Shown piece by piece: positions 6,174 through 13,838 of a stretch of 13,838 nt of DNA. The translations under genes were made by a program, and so were the position numbers. The DNA is from Candidatus Cloacimonas sp. 4484_140. Lineage in GTDB: Bacteria; Cloacimonadota; Cloacimonadia; JGIOTU-2. The stretch covers positions 1 to 13,838 of the forward strand of contig MVCT01000023.1 in assembly GCA_002049945.1 (NCBI GenBank), in the 5' to 3' direction. The notes beneath the pieces are model-generated. The model did not search any database and was not told where the DNA came from. It saw only the letters and a list, made by a program, of their open reading frames with translations. Position 1 is the stretch's first letter, and each line of letters begins with the position of its first letter.

Positions 6174-7931
6174 ATGAAAAAGAACTTTATTTTGTTATTG
6201 CTTTTTGCACTTTTCTGCACCTCTCTTTCTGCGCAGGTTGTGCTGGTTCCGTTGAATAATGATGTTTATGATTTTCTGGAGAGGATGCAGGTAAAGGGCA
6301 TGACCGGACGTTACTTCGGCGGCATCAAACCCATTCCAAGAACAGGTGTTAGGGAATACCTTGTGCATATCTTTGATCATGACGATTACTGCGACCTTTC
6401 TGAATACGAGAAAGAGCAGCTTGAGGATTATCTGAAAGAATTTTCCTACGAACAAAAGTACAGTCCAGGTAGCGATGAGGTTTCGACTGATTTTTTAGAA
6501 GATTTTATTAATCTTTTCACGGATGAAAAGGCAGATACATCACAACTCGAAAAAGAGAAATGGGAACTTCTGAAATTTCCTTATAAATTTTATTCGGGAG
6601 AGAGTTTTATCTCATTTGAGCCGAAATTCCAGGCGGAATATCACTACAACAGCAGTGACACATCGACCTTTGCAGAAAACTACCAGCGGCTCACAGGTGG
6701 AGGATACATATTCGGTTATCTTGGAGATAATATCGGGTTTTCTTTTTATGGTGTGAATAATGCAGTGAAGGGCAATGTGTTTGATGTGAAGAAAATTGAT
6801 TGCCCGGATCAAGGAATCGGCGTGGAACACAAAAGAGACGGCAATTACTTTTATGAAGAAGTGGATGCAGCAGTTTCTTTTTCTACAAAATACGCAGACC
6901 TGACGATTGGGAGGTTTTCAAACTACTGGGGATGTGGACACACGGGTTCGGTTTCTCTGAGCAATAAGGCGCCCTCTTATCCGCAAATTATGGTGCGCAC
7001 AAAATTCAGCAACTGGTTGAAATTTGTGTATTTTCATGGCTGGTTAGAGAGCAATATTCTCGATGACAGCACTTCTTACTGGATCAATTATGGCAATGAT
7101 GAAGAATTTCACAGAAAATTCTATAAGAAAAAATATGTGGCTGTGCACCGGCTTGAGATCGCACCTTCAGAGAGATTCAGTTTTGGTTTGAGCGAAATGC
7201 TCTTTTACGGCGAGCGCGATCCCGAATTCGTATATTTTATACCCATTATGCTGTTCTGGTCGGCACAGCGCTATACCAATGATCAGGATAATGAAATGAT
7301 CGGTCTGGATTATGAATGGATCCCTTGGAATGGCGTCAAAACCTACGGATCTTTGCTCATAGACGAGATCGCTTTATCAAAGGTGTTCAAGAAGAATGAA
7401 TCCCATAACTATATTGCCTATCAGCTTGGTGCATACCTTGTCGAACCCATTATGGACGGACTCGATTTCCGGCTTGAATATACTCACTTAAATCCATGGG
7501 TCTATACACATAAATTCCCTGTCAATTATGCCACTTCAGATGATTACTGGATGGGCTACTGGACCGGGCAGAATGCAGATAATCTTTATTTTGGGATCGA
7601 TTACCAACCTAATAAAAAATTGAAATTTTCTGCTGATTATTCCATCTATAGAAAAGGAGCGCAGGACAGCATCAAATATCAGTATCAAATCCCGCCTGTG
7701 GAAAAGTTTCTCTATGGTCATCAATATACGAAAAACACTCTTTCTCTGGGATGTTCCTATGAGATCTTTCCTGAACTCAAGGCAGGACTCGGATTCCGAT
7801 ATACAAACTGCAATGTGAACGAAGAAAACATAGCTCTTGCCGGGCAAGGCAAGTATGTGAATCCCGTGTACTACAAAAGCGATTTCACTCAAACGACAAT
7901 TTCAATTTTACTTTCCTATAGATTTGATTAG
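6174..7931 (+). CDS. Wzi-like capsule-assembly outer-membrane beta-barrel protein
   Basis: The 585-residue protein starts with a signal peptide (MKKNFILLLLFALFCTSLSA, cut before Gln21). Its mature N-terminus has the VPLNNDVYDFLERMQVKG and PIPR stretches typical of Wzi/Caps_assemb_Wzi barrels (PF14052). The rest is rich in aromatic, alternating beta-strand sequence such as GGYIFGYLGDNIGFSFYG, and it ends in SYRFD with the near-terminal aromatic residue of BAM substrates. E. coli Wzi is an outer-membrane lectin that holds capsule at the surface; FCB relatives are often called capsule assembly proteins without proof. I chose the ATG at 6174, with AAGGA ten bases upstream, over 6153, because it puts the signal peptide at the N-terminus. 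Residues about 85-125 form an acidic insertion. The exporter gene follows after 13 bases, so the two are probably co-transcribed. Confidence 0.82.
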   Translation: MKKNFILLLLFALFCTSLSAQVVLVPLNNDVYDFLERMQVKGMTGRYFGGIKPIPRTGVREYLVHIFDHDDYCDLSEYEKEQLEDYLKEFSYEQKYSPGSDEVSTDFLEDFINLFTDEKADTSQLEKEKWELLKFPYKFYSGESFISFEPKFQAEYHYNSSDTSTFAENYQRLTGGGYIFGYLGDNIGFSFYGVNNAVKGNVFDVKKIDCPDQGIGVEHKRDGNYFYEEVDAAVSFSTKYADLTIGRFSNYWGCGHTGSVSLSNKAPSYPQIMVRTKFSNWLKFVYFHGWLESNILDDSTSYWINYGNDEEFHRKFYKKKYVAVHRLEIAPSERFSFGLSEMLFYGERDPEFVYFIPIMLFWSAQRYTNDQDNEMIGLDYEWIPWNGVKTYGSLLIDEIALSKVFKKNESHNYIAYQLGAYLVEPIMDGLDFRLEYTHLNPWVYTHKFPVNYATSDDYWMGYWTGQNADNLYFGIDYQPNKKLKFSADYSIYRKGAQDSIKYQYQIPPVEKFLYGHQYTKNTLSLGCSYEIFPELKAGLGFRYTNCNVNEENIALAGQGKYVNPVYYKSDFTQTTISILLSYRFD

Positions 7932-7944
7932 ACTATAAGACATT

Positions 7945-9435
7945 ATGAAACTTTTTCTCCGCATCCTATCCTACCTGAAAAAGGTCTGGCCAAATGTCAT
8001 TCTTGGTCTGTTCGTGTTGGTAATTTACGCATCTTTCAGCGGCGTTTCTCTTGGAATTGTTTATCCTGTCGTCGATGAGATATTTGTAAAGCAGACAGAA
8101 GAGGAGTGGAAAGCGGACGAAGCAAACAGAAGCTCTTCAAATCTCTCATATATATTCAAAGAAGCAGAATGGTTAGTTGGCAGGTGCGTGAATGCAGTTA
8201 GACATAACTGGAAAGAGGATGGACGTCTTGATAAGATAAAAGACGAGATCGGTGTTTCTTTGAAAGAATTTTCAGAGAGGAATTCGAAGAGCATAATACT
8301 CAAGCTGCTTCTTGTGCTGGCTATAATTTTGTTTTTTATTCGAAGTATCTCAATGTATTTTCAGCAGATCATTTTCAAGCAGATCGAGGAGAAAGTCATC
8401 ATGTTCATCAGAAATGATTTCTATGAAGCCATTCTCAAGAAACCGATCGAATTTTTCAACAGCCATAAATTGGGAGAGGTTATTTCAAGAGCTGTAAATG
8501 ACGTGAATATGATCCGAGGGATGACACTCAATTCCGTGACAAATCTCGTTAGAAACCTGCTTCTTGTTACTGTTTATGTCTTTATGATGGTCACTGTAAG
8601 CGCCCGAATGTCCACCATGATGCTATTTGTGGTTATTCCGATTTCAGTTACTGTTAGTTATATATCATCCATCTTGAAGCGGAGAAGCCGAAAGGTGCAG
8701 CAGAAATTTGCAGATATTACCTCTATTTTGCAGGAAACAATAATGAATATCCGCATCGTATTTTCCTTTGCAATGGGAAATTACGAACGCGCTCGCTTCC
8801 TCAAAGAGAACAAGAAATTCTATAAGAAATCAGTCCACATGATAAGAGCAGGACAATTGGTCACACCCTTTACGGAATTTATGTCCATCATGATCACACT
8901 CGTCATCATCTGGTATGGCGGATTGCTTGTTCTGAATCCTCAAAACGCAATGACTGCTGGTAAATTTTCACTTTTCCTTGTTGCATTGCTAGCAAGTTTA
9001 CATCCTATCAAAGAGATCGCAAAAGTGTATTCCGAGATCAATAAAGGACTTGCTGCAGCAGAACGGGTATTTGAGGTTATTGATGAGCCGGTAAATCTTA
9101 AGGATAAGGATGATGCGAAGTCAATAACTGCTTTTACCGATTCCATTGTGTTTAGTGATATGTCATTCAAATACCCAACCTCTGACATCGTGCTGAGAGA
9201 TATAAATCTTACAATAAAAAAAGGAGAAGCAATTGCCTTTGTCGGTCCAAGCGGTGGAGGAAAATCCACAATGATGGACCTGCTACTCAGGTTTTATGAT
9301 CCCATAATATTTCCTATGGCCGGCTTGATGCTTCAAAGGAAGATATCATTCAGGCAGCAAAGGCAGCAAACGCTCATGATTTTATTATGGAGTTCGAAGA
9401 TGGATATAAGACCATTATTGGAGAGCGCGGCGTGA
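7945..9435 (+). pseudogene. MsbA-type ABC exporter, 5' part: membrane domain and Walker A, then frame break
   Basis: The first 453 codons (to 9303) encode a type IV ABC exporter half: a six-helix membrane domain (helices near 15-40, 118-137, 200-240, 305-350) with an enlarged charged first loop (about 50-115), then the nucleotide-binding domain up to Walker A GPSGGGKS (434-441) and LLLRFYDP. The family should continue with about 40 residues containing the Q-loop. Instead the frame reads unrelated residues to a stop at 9435, while the correct continuation (NISYGRLDASKED) appears in another frame from 9306. The breakpoint is therefore at about 9303-9306. MsbA relatives flip lipid A or other lipid-linked molecules across the inner membrane. 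The gene starts 13 bases after the Wzi-like gene with a weak ribosome binding site. As read it cannot make a working ATPase; recent deletion and assembly error are both possible. Confidence 0.85.
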
Positions 9436-9767
9436 AGCTTTCGGGCGGGCAGAAACAGCGCATTGCTATCGCAAGAGCAATTTTGAAAAATCCGCAGATA
9501 CTCATTTTTGATGAAGCAACCTCTTCGCTTGATGGGGAATCAGAGTACCAGGTTCAGGAAGCAATTTACCGCCTGATGAAGGACAGAACTACCCTGATCA
9601 TAGCGCACCGGCTATCGACTATTCGAAATTGCGGAAAGATCGTGGTCATAGATAATGGCACGATCGTCGAGCAGGGTTCGCACGAAGAATTGATCGAGCA
9701 GGGCAATCTTTATAAGAAATTATATGATATTCAGTTCAGAGATTTCTCTGAAAATAATAGCAATTAG
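9303..9767 (+). pseudogene. MsbA-type ABC exporter, 3' part: signature, Walker B and H-loop
   Basis: From 9303 this frame carries the end of the exporter ATPase domain: NISYG, AAKAANAHDFIMEFEDGYK, signature LSGGQKQRIAIARA, Walker B ILIFDEATSSLD and H-loop AHRLSTI, finishing with the usual NLYKKLYDIQF tail. The first in-frame ATG is 9387, but no ribosome binding site is evident and a stand-alone fragment would lack Walker A. It is best read as the second half of the gene starting at 7945. Conservation of all motifs and of codon quality in this half suggests that the break is very recent or artificial. Joined with the missing stretch, the protein would be about 645 residues, long for MsbA (about 580-600), explained by its enlarged first loop. 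Confidence 0.85.
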
Positions 9768-9853
9768 AAGGGCTCTTAGGCGAGTTATTTGTGATAATCC
9801 TACTTAAAAATTCTTGACGTTAAGGTAGCTTTTCGAGCTTTTGGACAATACTT

Positions 9854-10456
9854 ATGAGCTTAATAATTAAAGAAATTTTATTGATCTTAGCAGCTTACCT
9901 TGTAGGTTCGTTTTCTTTTGCACGTTTGTTTACCCGCTTTTACAGCAAAGTAAATATTTACAAAGCAGGAAATTTTACTGCAGATGCTGGGAACGTATAT
10001 AGAAATGTCAGCAAGGCGATCGGAATATTGTGCTGGTTTATTGATTTCTTGAGAGTGTATCTGATCCTGTTCCTCACGCAATATTTCTTTTTGAAAAACA
10101 ATCCTGTATTGCTTATGCTTGTTGGGCTTGCAGCCGTATTTGGGCATTATTTCCCCGTGGTGCACCGTTTTTGGGGCGGGCACAGCATTCTGCCGTATAT
10201 TGCCTTACTGGCGTATTTTGCCCCAGTTCCAACCCTTCTTGTAGCAACCATTTCAGGTATAATTATTATTGCGTATAAACAGATCCGTTTCTCAAAATAT
10301 CTTATGGTTATTATGGTTCCTGTAGTGAGTTATTTTTATAATCCTCTGAAAAATGTAAAGGTGGAAGTGAAGTATTTACTGCTCGCCTCTGTAGTAATGG
10401 GCGTGGTAAATTTTCTTATTTCAAAAAGACACAGTAGTGAGATAATAGATGACTAA
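9854..10456 (+). CDS. PlsY-like membrane protein with degraded catalytic motifs
   Basis: The 200-residue polytopic membrane protein (hydrophobic stretches near 5-22, 55-80, 85-100, 115-140, 148-163, 174-190) follows the pattern of the acyl-phosphate:glycerol-3-phosphate acyltransferase PlsY (PF02660). Motif one, GSxxFxxL...GSGNxGATNVxR, appears as VGSFSFARLF then AGNFTADAGNVYR. Motif two, GHxxPVFxxFKGGKGVAT, appears as GHYFPVVHRFWGGHSILPY. The scaffold glycines remain, but the SGNPGATN core and the KGGK lysines are gone. It therefore probably does not carry out the standard PlsY reaction (first acylation of glycerol 3-phosphate); a different acceptor, or a non-catalytic role, is inference. 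It starts 86 bases after the broken exporter and overlaps the next gene by 8 bases, implying translational coupling. A canonical PlsY presumably exists elsewhere in the genome. Confidence 0.7.
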   Translation: MSLIIKEILLILAAYLVGSFSFARLFTRFYSKVNIYKAGNFTADAGNVYRNVSKAIGILCWFIDFLRVYLILFLTQYFFLKNNPVLLMLVGLAAVFGHYFPVVHRFWGGHSILPYIALLAYFAPVPTLLVATISGIIIIAYKQIRFSKYLMVIMVPVVSYFYNPLKNVKVEVKYLLLASVVMGVVNFLISKRHSSEIIDD

Positions 10457-11579
10457 TACTAAAAAAATCACAGTTAAAAAAATAGGATCAAAAGCCGATC
10501 TTAAGACCTTTATTAAGATTCCATGGACAGTTTATAAAAATGATAAGAACTGGGTTCCGCCCCTTATCAGCATGGAAAAAGAGCGATTCTATCCAGAAAA
10601 GGGCGCTTATTTCAAAAATGCCGAAGTTCAGTTTTTCATTGCATATCGTGGTGAACGTCCCGTCGGAAGGATCGTTGCGCATATCAATCATCCGCATAAT
10701 GAATTTCATAAAGACAAGGTCGGATTTTTTGGATTTTTTGAATGCATGCCGGATTATGAAGCTGCCGAAGCACTGTTTCAAGCTGCTTCTGATTGGCTGA
10801 AGGAACGCGACAGAGATATCATTCGTGGTCCCATGAACTACTCGACCAATGATGAATGTGCTTTATTGGTAAAAGGATTTGGTTCGCCACCAGTTGTAAT
10901 GATGCCGTACAATCCACAATACTATGAGAGTTTTATCGAAAAATTCGGCTTTCATAAAGAAAAAGACCTCTATGCATTTTTTTTAACGGTGGATGGCATA
11001 CCTGAACGTTTTGAGCGGCTTATAGATAAGATAAAAGAGCGCAGGAACTACACCATCAGAAACCTGAGCAAGAAGCACTTTGTGGAAGATGTCGGGACTG
11101 TTTTTGAAATATACAACAATGCATGGCAGTATAACTGGGGTTTCGTACCAGTGACCAAGCCAGAGATGGTGCATCTCGCAAAAGCATTGAAGGATATTAT
11201 TGATTATGACCTTGCATATATTGTGTATATCGAGGATAAACCAATTGCTTTTTCTCTAGCGCTTCCGGACGTGAACCAGGCACTTATAAAGGTGAGGAAT
11301 GGACGGCTTTTACCTTTTGGATGGCTCAAGCTTCTCTTTGCCAAGAACCAGATAGATCGGGTAAGAGTTATCACTCTCGGTATCGTGAAGAATTATAAAA
11401 ATATTGGTATTGATACTGTCTTGTATTATGAAACTATTAAAACATGCATAAAAAAGGGGATGCCAAACGGTGAGATGTCATGGGTACTGGAAGATAACAT
11501 TCGTATGTGTCGTCCTATAGAACGAATGGGCGGGAAGATCTATAAAACCTATCGGGTGTACGATAAGGAACTTTCTTAA
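10449..11579 (+). CDS. Two-domain GNAT-fold acyltransferase family protein (YghO-like)
   Basis: This 376-residue protein belongs to a conserved, poorly characterised bacterial family with two GNAT-like folds, similar to E. coli YghO. The N-terminal half has the hallmark stretches PVGRIVAHIN (71-80), DKVGFFGFFEC (89-99), IIRGPMNYSTNDECALLVKGF (124-144, one block) and MMPYNPQYY (151-159). The C-terminal half carries an acyl-CoA-binding-like loop, LGIVKNYKNIGIDTVLYYE (310-328), and the closing SWVLEDNIRM...IERMGGKIYKTYRVY. Known GNAT enzymes move acetyl or acyl groups from CoA or ACP to amines; the substrate here is unknown. The start codon lies inside the end of the PlsY-like gene, so the two are probably made together, which hints at an acyl-lipid or acyl-amino-acid product. 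No signal peptide is seen; it should be cytoplasmic or membrane-associated. Family membership is clear, function is not. Confidence 0.85.
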   Translation: MTNTKKITVKKIGSKADLKTFIKIPWTVYKNDKNWVPPLISMEKERFYPEKGAYFKNAEVQFFIAYRGERPVGRIVAHINHPHNEFHKDKVGFFGFFECMPDYEAAEALFQAASDWLKERDRDIIRGPMNYSTNDECALLVKGFGSPPVVMMPYNPQYYESFIEKFGFHKEKDLYAFFLTVDGIPERFERLIDKIKERRNYTIRNLSKKHFVEDVGTVFEIYNNAWQYNWGFVPVTKPEMVHLAKALKDIIDYDLAYIVYIEDKPIAFSLALPDVNQALIKVRNGRLLPFGWLKLLFAKNQIDRVRVITLGIVKNYKNIGIDTVLYYETIKTCIKKGMPNGEMSWVLEDNIRMCRPIERMGGKIYKTYRVYDKELS

Positions 11580-11945
11580 CTCGGATGAGCAGAAACCAAA
11601 AAGATATTAACCACCCGTCTCCGTTGCACTTCAGTCTTCTCCGCCAGCTGGCGGATACGCCCCGACAGGACGCCGTGGCAGGCAGAGAGCACAGAGAACA
11701 CCAGTCTTCTTCCGATCCCAGTGAAAAAGAAAACAGAGATTTCACGGGACGGATAAATCGGAATACGCCTTGGCAGGCAGAGAAGATCTCCTCTTTCTCG
11801 TCTCGGCGTAATGAAATGAAGACGGAAGAGGAGTCCCTGATTTATCAGTGGAGGTGTGTTTCATTTGATTTTGAAAATATTTTCATATAGAAATGTAACA
11901 AATTTTAGAAATAATTAACTAAATCACTAAATTTTCGCAGGTTTC
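11580..11945. other. Gene-free gap of 366 bases between the GNAT gene and the BatA-like gene
   Basis: I see no credible gene here. Its first two thirds hold a GC-rich repeat block (listed separately), followed from about 11860 by AT-rich sequence leading to the BatA-like start. CTCCTCTTTCTCGTCT (11789-11804) can pair imperfectly with AGACGGAAGAGGAG (11819-11832), and CTGATTTATCAG (11838-11849) is a small hairpin. Neither is followed by a T-run that would make it a convincing terminator. Confidence 0.6.
11632..11784. repeat. GC-rich degenerate tandem repeat block with a 16-base perfect palindrome
   Basis: Two degenerate units are visible. Each opens with CAGTCTTCT(T)CCG (11632-11643 and 11702-11714) and closes with ACGCC(G/T)TGGCAGGCAGAGA(G/A) (11670-11689 and 11765-11784, 18 of 20 identical). 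The first unit contains the perfect palindrome TCCGCCAGCTGGCGGA (11640-11655). Hand counting gives 41 G/C in the 60 bases 11641-11700, far above the neighbouring genes. A purine-rich GAGAGCACAGAGAACAC stretch follows the first unit. It looks like a dispersed intergenic repeat (REP- or MITE-like), but copies elsewhere cannot be seen from this window. Confidence 0.65.
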
Positions 11946-13838
11946 ATGAATTTATCCTTTCTTAACTCCCTTTTTCTCATTGGGCTGGCAGCAGCAATAA
12001 TCCCAATCCTCATCCACCTTTTCATTAAATACAAACCAAAAATTGTTTACTTCAGCTCTCTGCGCTTTTTGAAAGAAGTTCAGAAAAAAAAATCACGGCT
12101 TTTTCGGCTGCGTGAACTTCTGTTGCTCATAACAAGAATACTTATCATAATTTTTTTTATCCTTGCCCTTGCACGACCTGTCCTGAAAGCCCTGCTCCCC
12201 CAGAAAAGCACTTCCCATGCGCCAACTGCGATTGCTCTAATTCTGGATAATAGCTTCAGCATGAATTATCTCGAAAAAGAAAAGCCCATATTCTCTGATG
12301 CCAGGCAGAAAGCTCAGGAGATACTCGAGCTTTTGAATGATAAAGACAGAGTGATGCTGGTTAGTCTTGAGCCAGCATACAATGCCAAACACGATTATTT
12401 TACAAGTCCCACTCAAGCAGTAAAAGAAATAACCTCAATTTCTATTTCCGATAACACACAAGCATTACAGCAGGTGCTCGAGAACATAGAGCAAGAAATC
12501 ATGAATATTGATATGATCAATAAAGAAATATACTTCATCACAGATGAGCAGCGCGTCCCTTGGAAGGATATTATGGATGCAAAATTGGCTGCAGACCTTT
12601 TTGTGATACCTGTTGTAGAGGACAGTTTAAGGCAAAACATTAGCTCGGTAAGTGCACGGTATGTGCCCAAAATATTAAGCGGAACAAATGAACCTGTAAT
12701 TCAGGCAGTAATAAAAAATAATTCATCAAAGCAACTTTCGGATGTTATTGTGTCTCTGGTTCTGAATAATATTACCAGGGCAGAAACTGCGCTCAATTTG
12801 AATCCCTATCAGTCAAAACAGCTTACCTTTGAAGTGCCCCGACAAGGCGAACGGTTTCATTTCGGAGAGGTTCGGGTAAAAGATGAAATGCTTCCCGATG
12901 ATAATGTGTTTTATTTTAATTTTCCCGTGCAGAGCAAGCCGAAGATATGCGTAATTTCGTCCATACAACTTCCGGCAGCCCTTTCGTCCATTCTTGATGT
13001 AATAACTCAGCAGCAATGGGAACAGAAAACTCCGCAAGAAATAAATGAGCAGATCATTGAGAACAATCAACTGTTCATATTGTATTCAATGAATGCTTTT
13101 GATGAACAATTACGTTTCTATGCAGATGAAATTTTGCAGAAAGGCAAAGCAATATTTCTTATACCCGATGAGCACATATACCAAAGAAGTGGCTTGCAGG
13201 AATGGCTTATTGGGCAAAATATACATTTTAAGAATATTGAGGAAGAGCTCTCAACTATTGATTTTGTCAATCGTGCTCACCCTATCTGCGCTGTGCTTAC
13301 TGAGGAGCATTTCCAGTCTGCAGATATATCTAAGATGTGGATTGTTGACGCACCCGATTTTGTTCCACTCCTTGCTTCAGACACAGGCAATTCCGTGCTT
13401 CTGATCAAAGATAATTTGCTACTTTCTGCGATTGATCTCACGGAGTCCTGGAGCAATATAATTTATCAGACCGTTTTCCCTGTTCTTTTTTATAATATTG
13501 GATACTTTCTGGGAGATGTTTCTTCGGAGATCACTCAGTACACTGTTGGTAATCAACCGGCTGGAGGTCTTGATCTGGATGGTGAGTTTACCTGCCAGAT
13601 GCCCGATGGAGAGATCATACCTTTAACCTTTATCGGGAATAGAAGCACATTCACGCAAACCGACCGGCAAGGGCATTACTTTATTTATGACGACTCTCAT
13701 CTCGTGAAAGTGCTCTCCTTTAATGCCCCAAGAGATGAAAGCGATCTCTCACTATTAAGTTCTGCACATAAAGAGCAGATAATGAAAGAGGGCAGCAACA
13801 TACACTTCCTTACTGCTGAAAACTGGAAAGATGAAATA
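11946..13838 (+). CDS. BatA-like membrane protein with vWA domain, C-terminus beyond the window
   Basis: The frame is open for 631 codons from the ATG at 11946 to the right edge. The N-terminus is a typical aerotolerance-regulator/BatA domain (PF07584): a transmembrane helix at about 5-27 (FLIGLAAAIIPILIHLF), the cytoplasmic stretch PKIVYFSSLRFL, and a second helix at about 57-78 ending in LALARPVL. A von Willebrand A-like domain follows, with a MIDAS start DNSFS (101-105). The middle part (about 215-300) looks like a beta-sandwich, and later residues resemble the glutamine-amidotransferase-like region of large FCB BatA-domain proteins. Such proteins are thought to scaffold envelope or MoxR-ATPase-linked maturation complexes; the original aerotolerance role in Bacteroides is not general. 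An AGG lies four bases before the ATG. FCB homologues are usually 650-750 residues, so little is missing. It follows the repeat block and probably starts a new transcription unit. Confidence 0.88.
   Translation, partial: MNLSFLNSLFLIGLAAAIIPILIHLFIKYKPKIVYFSSLRFLKEVQKKKSRLFRLRELLLLITRILIIIFFILALARPVLKALLPQKSTSHAPTAIALILDNSFSMNYLEKEKPIFSDARQKAQEILELLNDKDRVMLVSLEPAYNAKHDYFTSPTQAVKEITSISISDNTQALQQVLENIEQEIMNIDMINKEIYFITDEQRVPWKDIMDAKLAADLFVIPVVEDSLRQNISSVSARYVPKILSGTNEPVIQAVIKNNSSKQLSDVIVSLVLNNITRAETALNLNPYQSKQLTFEVPRQGERFHFGEVRVKDEMLPDDNVFYFNFPVQSKPKICVISSIQLPAALSSILDVITQQQWEQKTPQEINEQIIENNQLFILYSMNAFDEQLRFYADEILQKGKAIFLIPDEHIYQRSGLQEWLIGQNIHFKNIEEELSTIDFVNRAHPICAVLTEEHFQSADISKMWIVDAPDFVPLLASDTGNSVLLIKDNLLLSAIDLTESWSNIIYQTVFPVLFYNIGYFLGDVSSEITQYTVGNQPAGGLDLDGEFTCQMPDGEIIPLTFIGNRSTFTQTDRQGHYFIYDDSHLVKVLSFNAPRDESDLSLLSSAHKEQIMKEGSNIHFLTAENWKDEI

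Noticed and set aside
9290..9440. Programmed frameshift joining the two exporter halves
   Set aside because: A frameshift would not restore the missing Q-loop segment of about 40 residues, and no slippery heptamer with structure is evident at the junction.
11585..11890. 101-codon plus-strand frame after the GNAT gene
   Set aside because: It runs through the GC-rich repeat block, lacks a ribosome binding site, and its translation is low-complexity and charged with no recognisable family.
1..13838. CRISPR arrays, tRNA or rRNA genes
   Set aside because: No regularly spaced direct repeats, cloverleaf-like sequences or rRNA-conserved stretches were recognised on reading the window.

Overview
The window looks like a chromosomal piece of an anaerobic, outer-membrane-bearing bacterium, probably of the FCB superphylum (a Cloacimonadota- or Marinimicrobia-like lineage is my best guess). 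Supporting signs are a lipobox lipoprotein chaperone, a Wzi-type outer-membrane barrel, an MsbA-type exporter, a BatA/vWA membrane protein, a DUF362 ferredoxin-like protein, moderate GC and standard stop codons. Several genes have clear AGGA/AAGGAG ribosome binding sites, unlike typical Bacteroidetes. No rRNA, tRNA or CRISPR array was found. The taxonomic call is inference from gene families.

Left edge (1-1580) is an AT-rich accessory segment. It holds the first 88 codons of a TIR-like nucleotide-binding protein (family of CBASS/Pycsar effectors) running off the left end. Next is a 145-base gap with a long imperfect hairpin and an integron-like GTTAGGC core, then a complete tyrosine recombinase with an extra N-terminal domain. 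All of it reads on the minus strand. Base composition differs visibly from the rest of the window, suggesting recent acquisition.

1582-6031 is a minus-strand housekeeping block: a MalK/UgpC-type sugar-ABC ATPase with no partner genes, a two-parvulin lipoprotein PPIase with a TPR-like tail, and a DUF362 protein with two 4Fe-4S clusters. A rho-independent terminator separates the PPIase from the ATPase.

From 6174 the plus strand carries an envelope set: a Wzi-like barrel, an MsbA-type lipid/polysaccharide exporter, a PlsY-like membrane protein with degraded catalytic motifs, and a double-GNAT-fold protein overlapping it by 8 bases. Together they suggest lipid or surface-glycan assembly. The exporter is broken: about 40 codons including the Q-loop are missing, with a frame change at the junction. 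This is either a recent pseudogene or an assembly error.

11580-11945 is a gene-free GC-rich repeat block. It is followed by the first 631 codons of a BatA-like protein that leaves the window at the right end.
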